Notes: generated from the letters alone by a model not told the origin. Positions 40,801 to 52,989 are shown, counted from the stretch's first letter. The stretch: 64,000 nucleotides of DNA from Symbiodinium natans (GCA_905221605.1 CAJNDS010002079.1:831001-895000); one strand, 5' to 3'. A program made the numbers and translations.

Positions 40801-43622
40801 GGCCAAAGGAAGTCGCGCGCCGAATTCTTGGATCCTCCTAGCTCCCTCCCCTCCAAATAAAAGAAGTAGCTGAAGAATACTCTGCATGAGCAATTGTACC
40901 AAAGATCCTAAATCCTGAGCCCTAAACCCTAAACCCTAGCTAGGGGGGGGGGGGGGGGGGGCTAACAGTCTCACTGCTGCACTGGTTGATGGATTTTAGG
41001 CCAGAATGTGTGGCTGGTGGGGTCGAGGTTGCTAATGCAGCGACTTACTGGGTGTTTAGGGGTGTTAGGGTTTAGGGTTTTGGGTTTAGGGATAAACATG
41101 TGCTAGCCTTCGGGTTCTAAGGGCCTCATGGGGGAAGTCAAGTCCTGAAAAACAAGTGGTTAAAGGTCGTGAACCTTCCTGGGTTGAGGGTTTAGGGTTT
41201 AAGGTGTAGGGTTTAGGGTTTAAGGTTTAGGGTTTAGGGTGCGGTGTCTGCATGTCGTGTCAGCCTTCTTCCTACGGTGCAGCCACACGGTGCCAGCAGC
41301 CCGATGAGAAATTCTAGCCAGCCCCCTAAACCCTAAACCCTAAACCCTAAACCCTAAACCCTGAACCCTAAACCCTGAACCCTAAACCATTGGGATTCGA
41401 AGTCCAGAAAAGAGCGACTCTGAAAGGATAGTGGGAGTTATTGGGTTTAGGGGTTTAGGGTTTAGGGTTTTGGGGTTTAGGGCTAGTGCGGCTCGTCGGG
41501 GCCTCTTTCACTCTTTCATTCGTCCCCCAAAACGATCCCGTGACTATGGACCCCGCAATGCTGAGCTTTAGGGTTTGGGGAATTAGGGTATAGGGCCGAC
41601 CTTCAGCCTTCTGAAGCTGCAGAAGCCCTCACATTTCGCCAGAACCCATAAACCCAAAAGACACTGAACCCTGCAAGTCCTATCAACCTTGTAGACCCCA
41701 AAACAAACAGACCCTCTAAAAACTGGATACTAGGGTCCGGGGGGGTTGGCTTCCTTGCGGGACCTCTAAGGTGTTAGGGTCTGGGTTTTGGGGTATGGCT
41801 TAGGCTATATGTGCTTGAACCAAGACGACCGCACAGCACTTCAATACGGAATGCTCCTGAAATCACAACAAGGATGATCATACAGTTTCAGCATTTCGTT
41901 TGATGATAACAAGGATCCTAACGTATGAAAAAGTTCCCCAAGGCATAAAACAAAGCTTCTTAATGTAGCCGGAGGTACATTCTTAAACCCTAAACCCTAA
42001 ACCCTGAGCCCTAAACCCTTAACCCTAACCCTAAGGGTTTCTTCAGGGTTTAGGGTATAGGGTATAGGGTTTAGGGTTTAGAAATTTGCAAAGCCGAAGC
42101 CCGAAGCCCCAAAAAAGGGAACTACAACTGGGCTTTAGGTGGACAAGACTTCCGAAGCTGGGGGTTAGGTTTTAGGGTTTAGGGTTTAGGGTTGAGGGTT
42201 TAGGGTTAAGGGTTTAGGGTTTAGGGTTGAGGGTTTAGGGTTACAACCTGAACCCTGAACCTTGAAACCTGATAACTGAATACCCTAAATACCCCGAATA
42301 CCTCAAAGACACCAAATACCCTAAGTACCCTAAGTACCCTAAACTCAAATTTATTGCCTCAGGGTTCAATTTTTTTGTAGGGGGCTCGGGGCTTCCGAGC
42401 CCTAAGCTCTAAACCCTACACCCTAAACCCTAAACCCCGAACCACAAACCTGGCGGGAGCGGACCTGGCCACCCTCGCCCAGTGGCCGGCAGCCTTGCCT
42501 CGGGCTTTTTAGCTTCAGGATGCGATCTTTGAGAGCTTCGGGTTTAGGGTTTAGGGTTTAGGATTTAGGGTTTAGGGTTTAGGGCTACAAGGTTTAAGGG
42601 GGTCAATCCGGAAGCCCAAGGCTGAACCCGAAGGTTGAGCTTTGAAGTAGATGACCTATAAACCCTAAGCAACCCCTAAACCCTAAATACCCGAAAAACC
42701 CGAAATACCCGAAATACCCCAAATACCCCAAATACCCCAAATACCCTAAACCCTAAACCCTAAACCCTAAACCCTAAACCCTAAACCCTAACCCTAAACA
42801 CGAAACCCTAGACCTTAACCGGCCTGTGGAAGCTTTGCGGGCACCATTTCGCTTTCGGATGCAGAAGCTTGGGGTCTAGGGTTTGCCCCCAAGTCGGGTT
42901 CCCTGTTTGTGGGGTTTAGGGTTTAGGGTTTAGGGTTTAGGGTTTAGGGTTTGTAGAGGATCCGAAGTCTGGGTCCCTAATTTGGGCCCCTTGTTACATA
43001 ACCCTTATGTACACCATTCCTAGCAAGGGCCCACACTTGCCATCCCTATCAACAAGGGTAAGGGACCCTATTAAGGGCCCATGGATCCAACCTCGCAGTT
43101 CAGGGTTTAGGGCTCGGGTGCTACCTTCTTGCGCCCAAACTAGCCCCAAAAGTCCTCTACACCCTCCCGTCAAAACCCTAAAAACCCCTCAACTCCTCAA
43201 TCCCAAAACCCTAGACCCTGAACCCGAAGACATAAACGCCCTGATGCCCTTGAACACTGATTCCCCCTTCGAAGCCTACAAGCCTTCACCTCTAAAACCT
43301 AAACCCTAGAACCCTTCACACCTCTGGGTTGCTGGCCAATCGAACTCGGTCACGAACCTCCGCCCCTGGTACTTGGTGTAGGAGCCCAAATCCTCCCAGA
43401 ACTTTTGGGGCCAACTATGCCGTACTAAGGCACCTAAACACAAAACCATAACTTAAACACTAAACACTAAACAGCCCCAAGGGTCGCTTTAAGTAAGCCC
43501 TCATAGGCCCAACTACTCCTCAACGGCCCCTTCATGGTCCCCATTCCTAACGACGACAAAACCCCTTGATGGACTCTTCTCTAGGGTTTAGGGCTACAAG
43601 GGTTTAGGGTTTAGGGTTTAGG

Positions 43623-43712
43623 GCTACTAGGGATCCGAGGCCCAGCTCCTCGATGCCATTGGACACCACGATGGAACGGCCAAGTGGTCCAGGCTGGCGG
43701 CCAGGGCTTCGG
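43623..43712 (+). CDS. Candidate exon with Myb/SANT-like sequence
   Basis: Plus-strand open segment SEAQLLDAIGHHDGTAKWSR then LAARASG. The pattern E-x-x-LLxAI-x-x-H-D-G-x-x-x-W-x-x-LA matches a Myb/SANT repeat core (compare the generic ExxLLxAV..HG...WxxIA). Only one helix pair is seen, so this is tentative. ITS arrays border it on both sides. Confidence 0.36.
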
Positions 43713-43734
43713 GTTTACGGTTTAGGGCTTAGGG

Positions 43735-43890
43735 CTTAGGGCTTAGGGCTTAGGGCTTAGGGTTTAGGGTTTAGGGTTTAGGGTTTAGGGTTTAGGGTTT
43801 AGGGTTTAGGGTTAGGGTTTAGAGTTTAGGGTTTAGGGTTTAGGGTTTAGGGTTTAGGGTTTAGGGTTTAGGGTTTAGGGTTTAGGGCTA
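43735..43890. repeat. Interstitial telomere-like repeat (TTTAGGG)
   Basis: About twenty-one units, with a GGGCTTA variant run at the left. Confidence 0.93.
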
Positions 43891-43932
43891 CTAGGTTTAG
43901 GGTTTAGGACTACTCGAGGTTTAGGGTTCAGG

Positions 43933-44060
43933 GTTCGGTGTTTAGGGTTTAGGGCTTAGGGTTCAGGCTTAGGGTTTAGCCTCTTAAGTTCCGGGTGTTC
44001 GGTGTTTAGGGTTTAGGGCTTAGGGTTCAGGCTTAGGGTTTAGCCTCTTAAGTTCCGGGT
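43933..44060. repeat. 64-bp direct repeat, two copies
   Basis: GTTCGGTGTTTAGGGTTTAG and the following bases, ending CCTCTTAAGTTCCGGGT, are repeated with a 64-base period. The repeat carries non-telomeric sequence together with ITS units. Confidence 0.88.
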
Positions 44061-44242
44061 GCGGCATGGCTAGCCGCAAGGGCTTAGGGTTTGGAAGGCT
44101 TCGCGGCCGTTGTAGGATGATGTTCGACTGAAGGCCCAAGAGGTTAAACCCCTTGGCGGTTTAGAGTTTTGGGTTCAGGGTTTAGGGTTTAGGATTCAGG
44201 GTTTAGGGTTTAGGGCTTAGGGTTTAGGGTTTAGGGTTTAGG

Positions 44243-44306
44243 GACGCACCAAAGCCAAGGATGCCCAGCCTCTCCTTGAGTTCTCTAAAAGCCTACTGCC
44301 GTAACA
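44243..44306 (+). CDS. Candidate terminal exon (GRTKAKDAQPLLEFSKSLLP)
   Basis: Open plus frame GRTKAKDAQPLLEFSKSLLP then TAA, right after a TTTAGGG array. It could be the end of the gene holding the Myb-like segment. Confidence 0.35.
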
Positions 44307-44456
44307 CCCCAAACCCAAGGTTTAGGGTTTAGGGTTTAGGGTTTAGGGTTTAGGGTTTTAGGGTTTAGGGTCCCTGCAGCCCGCACCTCACAAGCGCCCA
44401 ACCCCCACCCTAACTGCAAAAAGACAACCCGAGCAAGATTCCAAAAGCACTCCAAA

Positions 44457-44578
44457 ACTTGGCTGCACTCAGGAGGGTAGCTATAGATTAAACTTTTAGC
44501 TGCCTTATTAAGAAACCCAATAAACCCAAAAAGGGTAAGGATCTAAAGTTACGGTAAAGTACCACAAAGAAAATATAC
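44457..44578 (+). repeat. Family G dispersed repeat, copy 2
   Basis: CTTGGCTGCACTCAGGAGGG to AAAGTTACGGTAAAGTACCA CAAAG, about 85-90 percent like the copies at 34847 and 55398 by eye. Confidence 0.82.
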
Positions 44579-44814
44579 CGCTTCAACCGACTCATTCATT
44601 GTTGATTCCTGTTTCCGCCTTGGCTTTTCAATCTTCGGGCTTACCGGATTTTACGGGATTTTGGGTTTAGGGTTTAGGGTTGAAGGCCTGGTCTTGAAGA
44701 ATCGTCTGCCTACTTTACATTGGACCCTGAAAAAAAGTATATACTTTCTAGGTATAAGTAGGTATAATAGGAACCCAAAACCAAAGCAAATATTAAAGTC
44801 TAGTACTCCAAAGC

Positions 44815-44935
44815 CTAGTTCTAGATGAACACACGCCGGAGAATCGTTGAGCAGGCCGTTCTGCGCATCAGCGTAGCCAGCTCCTTGGATGTCGCATCCC
44901 AAGAGCGCGCGCGCTGAAACCCCTGCAAGCTGCAT
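44815..44935 (-). CDS. Candidate exon starting MQLAGVSARALLGCDIQGAG
   Basis: ATG at 44935, open, reading MQLAGVSARALLGCDIQGAG then YADAQNGLLNDSPACVHLE. Protein-like and with a plausible start. The family is unknown and the 3' boundary unclear. Confidence 0.45.
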
Positions 44936-45278
44936 GGCCCTATAGAATTAAGCCCTAAAACCCTAAATCCTATAACCTATAACCCTAAACCCTGAACGCT
45001 AAACCCTAAACCCTAAACCCTAAACCCTAGTACTAGTACCTAGTCGGCTTTGCAGGCCGCCAGTCCTGAACCCCCGAACCGACGTATCGCAAATCCACGA
45101 CGGCGTATTTTCTTGCAGCGTGCGGCTGCTCCTGGTTTAGGGTTTACGGTTTAGGGTTTAGAAAGCCCTTGCACGTGGGTGATTGTCAAAAATATGATCC
45201 CTTTTGGGGTGCCCTAAATATTAGGTGCCGTAAGACCATCCCCTGAGGACCCACCCCCAGGTTCCAAGAGCCAAAACC

Positions 45279-45301
<23 letters not shown>

Positions 45302-45324
<23 letters not shown>

Positions 45325-45350
45325 ACCCGCAACCCTCAACCCTCGACCCT
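45302..45350. repeat. CCCTCAA variant array
   Basis: A run of CCCTCAA units, the same variant seen near 6050. Confidence 0.85.
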
Positions 45351-45751
45351 AAACCCTAAACCCCCTCAACCCAACGTCCGACCGAGGGCACACCACAGCA
45401 CGCGCGTGGTAGACGTAGTGACACTCCCTAAGCCCTAAACCCCGAACTCTGCCCAGATGCCAGGGTTTAGGGTTAAGGGTTTAGGGTTTAGGCCTCTTAT
45501 CAAACCCCAGGGCCTTACGCCCAGTGGAAAACCGACCCTCGCATCAAAACCTCAGTGACTCTGAGCATAAGGTAGACTTCTAGGGTTTAGGGTTTAGGGT
45601 ACCTGGAACATCCCAAACTAATATTTAAAGCATGGAAACTCAAGCAACAGGAAAACACGTTTTTGCCAAATTGCTTCCCGGTAGTGAGGCCAACCGTTTC
45701 GTAGCGTGTTTGAAAACTTTCCGATGAGAAAGGCAACAAGGCATAGTACTC

Positions 45752-45950
45752 TCATGCACGCAGGTTTTCTAGTCGTCGAACCTCCCCAACAACGCTGGAG
45801 GGCTCCAATTCACAGTTCACTCCTTCACATGCCCAGCTGCTCATGGCGGCTGTCACCTCCACTTGTGTCTTGGAGCGAACCTTGCTGCTCAGATTACAAC
45901 GAAACCAGAGGTTCAGAAGGACATGCGATGATGAACATACCCTCAACCCG
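45752..45950 (-). CDS. Candidate terminal exon (LSSKVRSKTQVEVTAAMSSW)
   Basis: Open minus frame including LSSKVRSKTQVEVTAAMSSW then ACEGVNCELEPSSVVGEVRR LENLRA, ending in TGA. ITS-free over its length. No family recognised. Confidence 0.48.
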
Positions 45951-46094
45951 AAACCCTAAATCCTAAACCCTCAACCCTAAACCCTTGCACTGCGAAAACC
46001 CTTAACCAGAAGACTCCAGGCTTGCCGGGTTCGTGAGACCCGAATGCCCTCAACAAACCCTAAAGCGTCTACGCCCCATCCAGCCTTCGTGCCA

Positions 46095-46225
46095 AGCCCT
46101 AAACCCTAAACCCTAAACCCTAAACCCTAAACCCTAAACCCTAAACCCTAAACCCCAAACCCTAAACCCTAAACCCTAAACCCTAAATCTAAACCCTAAA
46201 CCCGAACCCTAAACCCTAACAAACC
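46095..46225. repeat. Interstitial telomere-like repeat (CCCTAAA)
   Basis: About eighteen units. Confidence 0.92.
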
Positions 46226-46323
46226 CTGAACGCTGCCAAGCCCGGACCTGCAAACCCTGAACCCAAACCCTACCAAGCCCGGACCTCTAAATCCTAAACC
46301 GCAATCCCTAGACCCTAAACCTT

Positions 46324-46756
46324 ATCTTAGGGTAATTACATGATCCCTTCCTATGGGCCCTTACAAGGGGACCCCTTATATAGCCACTCATGATACCCTA
46401 GAAAAACCTAGGGGCCCATACTTCAGAACCACTGTCTTCTGCTGGGCGCTCTTCCTGGACCCTCGCTTTGTCTTGGCCTTTGCACCTTGCTTGGCAGACG
46501 GAGGAAGCTGCTTTATCTGAAAGCAGACGTCGCCATAGTTCAGCAAGAGCTGCTTGGCAGACGGAGGAAGCTGCCTTATCTGAAACCAGACGTCGCCGTA
46601 GTTCAGCAAATCTCCTGACCCTTCGGAATTGCCCTGGTTGCTTGCCTGCACAGTGCCACATTCCGGCACATATCTGCAAAGTCAAACCAGGTTAAGTATC
46701 GCTGTTAAGGAAGGTGAGGGACCACATTAAGTTCCCATGAGGCTACCCTTAGACCC
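46324..46756. mobile_element. Family B element split around a coding segment
   Basis: The left arm and core (GGTAATTACATGATCCCTTC to CCCATACTTCAGAACC) lie at 46326-46432. The right arm (AAGGAAGGTGAGGGACCACA to GGCTACCCTTAGACC) lies at 46706-46755. In intact copies (54951, 56320) these parts are about 12 bases apart, so about 270 bases of foreign sequence sit at the apex. Confidence 0.72.
46437..46677 (-). CDS. Exon with an internal tandem duplication, inside a family B element
   Basis: After TTTGACTTTGCAG the minus frame reads through TVQASNQGNSEGSGDLLNYG. It contains NYGDVWFQIRQLPPSAKQ followed by its near copy NYGDVCFQIKQLPPSAKQ (63-bp duplication), then a basic tail KAKTKRGSRKSAQQKT and a GT donor (ACA|GTGGTT). 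A second minus frame is open over the same length. Coding status is likely but the function is unknown. Confidence 0.5.
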
Positions 46757-46974
46757 TATAAATCCGAAACCCTAAACCCTAAACCCCAAACCCTAAACCC
46801 TAAACCCTGAACCCTAATCCCTAAACCCTAAACCCTAAAACCTAAACCCCAAACCCTATCGAGCCCGGACCCCCAAGCCCTGAAGGCCCCAAACTCCCAG
46901 TTTCAGCCGGCTGGGGAGCGGACCACGTTCCACGAGACTTTCCTGGCCACCCCAATGCTTAAACCCCAGGTTTA

Positions 46975-47045
46975 GGGTTTAGGGTTTAGGGTTTAGGGTT
47001 TAGGGTTTAGGGTTTAGGGTTTAGGGTTTAGGGTTTAGGGTTGAA
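46975..47045. repeat. Interstitial telomere-like repeat (TTTAGGG)
   Basis: Ten perfect units. Confidence 0.93.
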
Positions 47046-48129
47046 GGTTCAGGGTTCAGGGTTTCGTGCAGGTGGAGGGTTTAAGGGGCTTATCGGGAAG
47101 GAGGGAACCCCGGAAATGCACCAAGAAGAGCCTGACACCCTAGATATGAGGTTTATCCTCCTCTATACGATTGTAAATTATAGGGTTTAGGCTTTAGGGT
47201 TTAGGGACACAGAGTTTAGGAGTGTAGGCTTCAGCGCTCAAAACCCAAACCCTAAACCCGAAATCCTGAATCCGATGAAAGCACCTCCAGTGTGCCAAAC
47301 AGTTCTTGTTAGGGCATCGTACATCACCCTAAACCCTAAACCCTACACCCTAAACCCTCAACCCTAAACCGTTTCGAGTTGAGAGCCAAGGAGGAGCGAC
47401 TCTCTTTGCACCCTACAGGTGCCCAACCGTCCCGTGGGCGGGTTGATAGGGTTTAGGGTTTAAGGATTTAAGGGGCAAGGAAGGGTGTTATAGGGTGTAG
47501 GCTTTAGAGGGCAGGGTACTATACCCCCCCCTTAGAACCTTCATAACGTCTTTTGAATGTACCCTTGGGTTCTAGGTATGTAAACACAAAACAACCTAAG
47601 GGGCCGAAATAGGGCAGGGTTTAGGTGGTTTCAGGGGGTTCAGGGAGAATCCCAGAAACAGCAACATATCTGCGGGGCAAAGTCTGCAAAATGCGCCCTG
47701 TTTTGGCATTTCTATTCCCTTATTCTGCTCGGGGTACGAAAAGACAAAAAGGCCTAGGATTTACAGCACCCCCCACCCCCCATACTCATCTCAACCCCTC
47801 CAGGCTTCCCCTTCAAGCTCCATCTGCAGGGCCCCTACACCCTAAACCCAAAACCCAAAGCCCTACACCCTAAACGCTAAACCCTAAGCCCTAAACCCAA
47901 AACCCTAAACACAAAACCCTTAACCCTTAACCCTAAGCCCTAAGCCCTAAGCCCTAAACCCTAAACCCTAAACCCTAAACCTAAACCCTAAACCCTATCC
48001 CCTAGGCCCTAAGCCACTGCAACCCGAAGGCCTCAGCTGGGGGCTTAGGGTTTTTGGGGTCTTGGGGTTTCCCTAAACCCTATAAACCCTAAACCCTAGA
48101 CCCTAAACCTAAACCCTAAACCCTAAACT

Positions 48130-48204
48130 AAGTGCAAGCCCGGCGCCGCGGAAGTAGGTACGCGGACAGCGGATCCTCGTATCCGGCGTAGTACCTCCGG
48201 GACT
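48130..48204 (-). CDS. Candidate terminal exon (RRYYAGYEDPLSAYLLPRRR)
   Basis: Minus frame SRRYYAGYEDPLSAYLLPRR then RACT and TAG. Short and protein-like. Unknown. Confidence 0.38.
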
Positions 48205-48239
48205 GGCTAGTTCAATGCCCTTCAAGGGTTCAGGGTTTA

Positions 48240-48372
48240 GGCTTCAGGCTTTAGGGTTTAGGGTTTAGGTTTAGGGTTTAGGGTTTAGGGTTTAGGGTTT
48301 AGGGTTTAGGGTTTAGGGTTTAGGGTTTAGGGTTTAGGGTTTAGGGTTTAGGGCTTAGGGTTTAGGGTCCTT
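48240..48372. repeat. Interstitial telomere-like repeat (TTTAGGG)
   Basis: About eighteen units. Confidence 0.93.
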
Positions 48373-48975
48373 ACCTCTGTATACGACTTAATTGAGAATG
48401 AGGCCCCTAGGTTAAGACTTTAGGGAGGTTGCTAGGAAACCTACCAAGCTTGCTTCAGGGTTTAGGGTTTAGCCCAATAATGAAAAATCCCAAGGGACTG
48501 TGTAGAAGGAACTGCCTGCTATAAAGTGAGCTAGAGTCCATTTGAGTTTTCAGAGACCCTTTGGCTCGAGGTCGAAGAGGTCAGGGCTTTCGTCTGAGGT
48601 TTGAGAGTTTTGGGGTTTTTAGGGCTTAGGGTTTGGGACTTTGGGGTTTTGGGTGTATAGCATTTGGGCCCCTACTGAAAGGCCTAAATTTGTTAAGGTC
48701 CACTGCCCAGAAGCCTGAATTACCACCCCCCCCCTCCCCCCCTCACCCTCTATTCCATGAAATGCTCATTCATCACCAGGGTTCTATATTTTGAAAATTT
48801 GGGAGAATAACTATAAACCCGACTCCCTCTTTTATTCCCTAATAATTTCCCGGAAAGCCTACCTTATGTTCCCTACATGTGCCCTTTTTTAAGGGATGCT
48901 AACAGGCGGTGAGTCTCAGGGTTTAGGGTGTAGGGCTTATGGTTTAGGGACTTTAGGGGTGTGAACAGGCTGGCC

Positions 48976-49240
48976 ACAATCAATCTTACGCAGGCTCCGC
49001 CTCCCACGCTGCGAGCCGAGACAGCTTCGCCAACGGCCTCATGAGCTCGGCACCGCCCTCGGGACGGGAGCCGGCAAAGCGGCTCAGTAGGTGAAGCCCT
49101 GGTGGGCCTCCTGCCCAGCTGCCACCGCGCAGCCGCTCCGACACCTGCCCGTCAACGGCCTCTTCCTCCGGGGCCCTCCGAGACCCTCACTGACGCCCCA
49201 GGCCATTTCTTGTCCGAAGCACATGTTTTAGCGTTATAAT
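48976..49240 (+). CDS. Candidate last two exons of a Ser/Pro/Ala-rich protein
   Basis: Exon a reads NQSYAGSASHAASRDSFANG then LMSSAPPSGREPAKRLS, ending AGTAG|GTGAAG. After CCTCCTGCCCAG a second exon continues in matching phase and ends SETLTDAPGHFLSEAHVLAL before TAA. The putative intron is about 40 nt, short but with good borders. Likely disordered. No family recognised. Confidence 0.42.
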
Positions 49241-50437
49241 TATAGGGTTTTAGGGTAGTGGACTTTGGGTTCTCAGGAGGCGCTGCGGGCAAAACACTCA
49301 CTGAAGGTTCATTCCCCAGTAAGGACCCTAAACCCTAAACCCTAACCCTAAAATCCCTGAAAATTCCCATAGATCATACACAAAAAGGGTGTTTGGGCCG
49401 AATTCTAGGGTTCTGAAGCGCTTTAGGGTTTAGGGCTTAGGGCTATGGGGGGCTGGGTACCTAGGGAACCTCAAACAAGCTTAGGGAGCCTTTGGGACTA
49501 GTTGGGAGTCTTCGGGAAACTTGAGTTACCCTGAACCCTAAACCCTTGAACCTTGAACCCGAAACCCTAAACCCCAAACCCTTGAAGCCCCCTCCCTTAA
49601 GGGCCCTAAACTCCAAGGCACCCGAGCAAGTCGCCGACCTTCGCGTTCACGAGGAGGCCAGCTCCTCTCAGAGAGGCTTTGGGGTTTAGGGTTTTGGGTT
49701 TTGGAGACCTCACACAACAATCGGACCATTCAGGAATACCTCGTCAATTCCGATAGGATCCCATGTTCAAGCTAAGGAAATCATCGGAATACACCTTACT
49801 CTCAAATTAGGTTCTTTCATCCGATGTAAGGAATTTTCTCAGCTAAGGGCTTTGTGGTCTTCCGGGACCGCTCAAACTGCAATAGGGTTTAGGGCCTTTA
49901 GGGTTTAGGGTTTCGGGTGTAGGGTTTAGGGTGCCCGAAACCACCCAACGAGGAGCACACGCACGCAGAGCGAAACAAGTGAAACGGCTCCCAACGTTGG
50001 CAATGTGTACACTGAACACCACTGAACCAAACTCTCAAACCACCTGATGAAACCCCAACTCCTAAACACTGAGGCCCGAAGCCAAACAAAGATGAGAGTG
50101 GAACCAACTGATGTAACTAAACAACTGACCGTTGTCCCTCTTCTCTGAGAACCAACAGTTAAAGTACAACAAAAATACGATCTTGGACCCCCAGGCCCTG
50201 GGTGACATGACGGGAAATCTTCAGGGTTGAGGGTTTAGGGTTTAAGGTGAAGGCTTCAAGCTTAGGGGCTTAGGACTTAGGTTTAGGACTTGGGGTTTAG
50301 GCTCAAGCTTTGGGTTTAGGGTTTATATAGGCTTAAGGTTTAGGTGTAGAGTTTACGCTTAGGGTTTGGGTTTAGGGTTTAACCCTAGACCCTAAACCCT
50401 AAACCCTAAACCCTAAACCCTAAACCCTAAACCCTAA

Positions 50438-50546
50438 ACTAGTGTTCCGGCCGTCAGGGGTTTGGAGGCGCGCACCCAGGCCTTGCTTGTAGGTCAGCCC
50501 ATACGGTTCGACGGTGAACCTCGACGAGCCAGTTGGTGTGGAATAG
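50438..50546 (-). CDS. Candidate exon (FTVEPYGLTYKQGLGARLQT)
   Basis: Minus frame TPTGSSRFTVEPYGLTYKQG then LGARLQTPDGRNTS, with TTTAGGG/CCCTAAA on both sides. Good protein composition. Unknown family. Confidence 0.48.
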
Positions 50547-50616
50547 GGTTTAGGGTTTAGGGTTTAGGGTTTAGGGTTTAGGGTTTAGGCCTTAATTAGG
50601 CCTCAGGGTTTAGGGT

Positions 50617-50692
50617 TTCTTCTACTCTGCTGACGCGCTGTGGAGGCATGGCAAGGCCCCCCTCGTGCTGAGGATGATGCATCTCGAGGAAT
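50617..50692 (+). CDS. Candidate exon (LVLRMMHLEECAEEAVW)
   Basis: Plus frame ADALWRHGKAPLVLRMMHLE then ECAEEAVW, followed by a TATG|GTGTAG donor. Unknown. Confidence 0.42.
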
Positions 50693-50933
50693 GCGCCGAA
50701 GAAGCTGTATGGTGTAGGTCGATTGAGCTTAGTTGTCCAGTACCTAGGGGTTTTAAAGGTTAACCTTTGGGATTATAAGGGGAATATATTAACCCAAAAA
50801 GGTTAAAGGTTATCTATTCTACTACTAAGTGAGGGCCCCAGACTGACGCACACAGGTTGGGATGTTCCCTAGGGGTTGTGGGTTTAGGGATTCGGGTATA
50901 GGGGACACCATGCCAGCAAGCACACTGCATCAT

Positions 50934-51024
50934 TTGCTAAGCCGGGGCACGTCTGGAAGCTTTCGTAGTACAGCCGCGCGTACCTGATTCAGTACCGGAT
51001 CACAGCACGCCCGAAACCCTACCA
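50934..51024 (-). CDS. Candidate terminal exon (VRAAVLRKLPDVPRLSK)
   Basis: Minus frame ACCDPVLNQVRAAVLRKLPD then VPRLSK and TGA. Unknown. Confidence 0.38.
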
Positions 51025-51604
51025 CCTTTGCAGCGCAGATTGCAGGATGACCCACAAGTCGCTAAGCCCTATAGATGTTTTTTCACAGTGACCTGCGAAA
51101 CCAAGTGTCTAAGTCCGCGTTGAGGGCTTTAAGGGCTCTGAAAAACTCCATGCCTACGCCCAGCAAAACGCCTGTGTTAGGGTTTAGGGTTTAGGGTTCA
51201 GGGTTTAGGGTTTAGGCTTTAGAGTTTAGGGGTTAGGGTTCAGGGTTTAGGGTTTAAGGTTTAGGATTTAGGGTTTGCGGTTGAAAGGGTTTAGGGTTTA
51301 GGCCTTCCCCCGACGTTTCCGGCCAAGGTGCACAACAAGTGTGTTTGCCATGGAGGTACATTGATTCCTCGGCAGGAGTCTAAACCCTAAACCTTAAACC
51401 CTCAACCCTCAACCCTCAACCCCAAACCCTAAACCCTAAACCCTAAACTCTAAACCCTAAACCCTAAACCCTACAGTTGGGGGGCGGCGCCTGCCCGGTA
51501 CCGGAGCACGTTCTTGTCAGGACCAGTACTGGTCCTTATTAAAGTCATTATCCTAAACCCACAGTACCAAGCTTCTGGAGGTGTTTTGCTGTCTCCCAAA
51601 CCCC

Positions 51605-51670
51605 CCAAACCCTAAACCCTAAACCCTAAACCCTAAACCCTAAACCCTAAACCCTAAAACCCTAAACCCG
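51605..51670. repeat. Interstitial telomere-like repeat (CCCTAAA)
   Basis: About nine units. Confidence 0.9.
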
Positions 51671-52989
51671 AAACTCAACCCAACAAGCCCAACCGTAAAG
51701 CTGAGTCTTTGCCCGCAGGTCCTCACTGAGCCTGCGCCGGGCTTTGGGGCTTCAGGGTACGAGTATTATCAAGAGCAGTGGGGTTTGGGGGTATTAATAG
51801 CTGGGAAACCGAAGAAACCGTGGCTTAGGGTTTAGGATTTGTGGTTTACATTTGGGGCTTAGGGTTTAAAAACACGGTGAGAACTCCCCCCCCCTCCCCC
51901 CTCCTTAACAAGAGGGGCTTGACTTGGCTTTTCGAGCTTCGGGCTTGGATTTACAGCTCGTGTTCTGGCTGAGATGAAGAAAAATCCAGGGGCAGCGGAA
52001 GATGCGATCGCTTGGGGGTACACCTCCACACCCCTGCACTTTAGGGTTTGCAAGGGTTTAGGGTTTAGGGTTTAGGGTTTAGGGTTTAGGGTTTAGGGTT
52101 TAGGGTTTAGGGTTTAGGGTGTAGGGTTTAGGGCCTACACCCCTACACCCCTCCACCCCTGAAAAGCCCATGTCTAAAGCATCAAGACTTCCCAGTAGAG
52201 CTTCACGCAAGGCCTTCGAGCGCCTTTGGACCCTCCCAGCCACTCCGAGTTCAGGGCTTGCAGGGTTCAGGTGGCAACTTTGTCTTCACGAAAAAGGGTT
52301 TAGGGTTTAGGGTAAGACTCGTGTGCATCCATATCGCCCACACACACACACTTTTCCAAGCTTTTCGTCTCCGTCGGGAATGCACCTGCCTTGCACGGCA
52401 GCTTGGCAAGCCAAGCCCGTCTACTCAAGGTCCCTGTCACCAGGGGTTTTGGGTGGGTTTCAAGGTTTAGGGTGTTGAAAGTTTAGGGCTCAAGGTGTAG
52501 GGGGGCTTCAGGGTTGCGAAGGATTTGAGGGTGTTTAAGGTTCAGGGCTCACGGCGTAGGAGTTTTTTAGGCTGGCTTAGGGGTGTTTGAGGTTGAGTTG
52601 AGGGTTCAAGGTGTATTGCAGTCTAAGGGGGTTCTACGGCCTGCAGTTTTAGCCTTACATGGTGAAAGGGGCATCGAGCTTAGCTAGTGCGACACACTTG
52701 TGCCCGAGAAACGCAGGAAGCCCTGAGGGTCCATGTACCTAATTGTTTATATACCTGGGGCCCTCCAGTCGCTATATAGGAGGGTGAAAGGGTTTAGGGT
52801 TTTAGGGTTTGAGGGTTTTAGGGTTTTTTTGGGTTTTAGGGTTTTAGGGATTTAGGGTTTTAGGGTTTTAGGGTTTTGGGTTTTAGGGTCTCAGGGTTTC
52901 AGGGTTTCAGGGTTTAGGATTTAGGGCTTAGGGTTTGGGGTTTAGGGTTTAGGGCTTTGTTTGGGTACATGGACCTTTAGGGAATTTTA

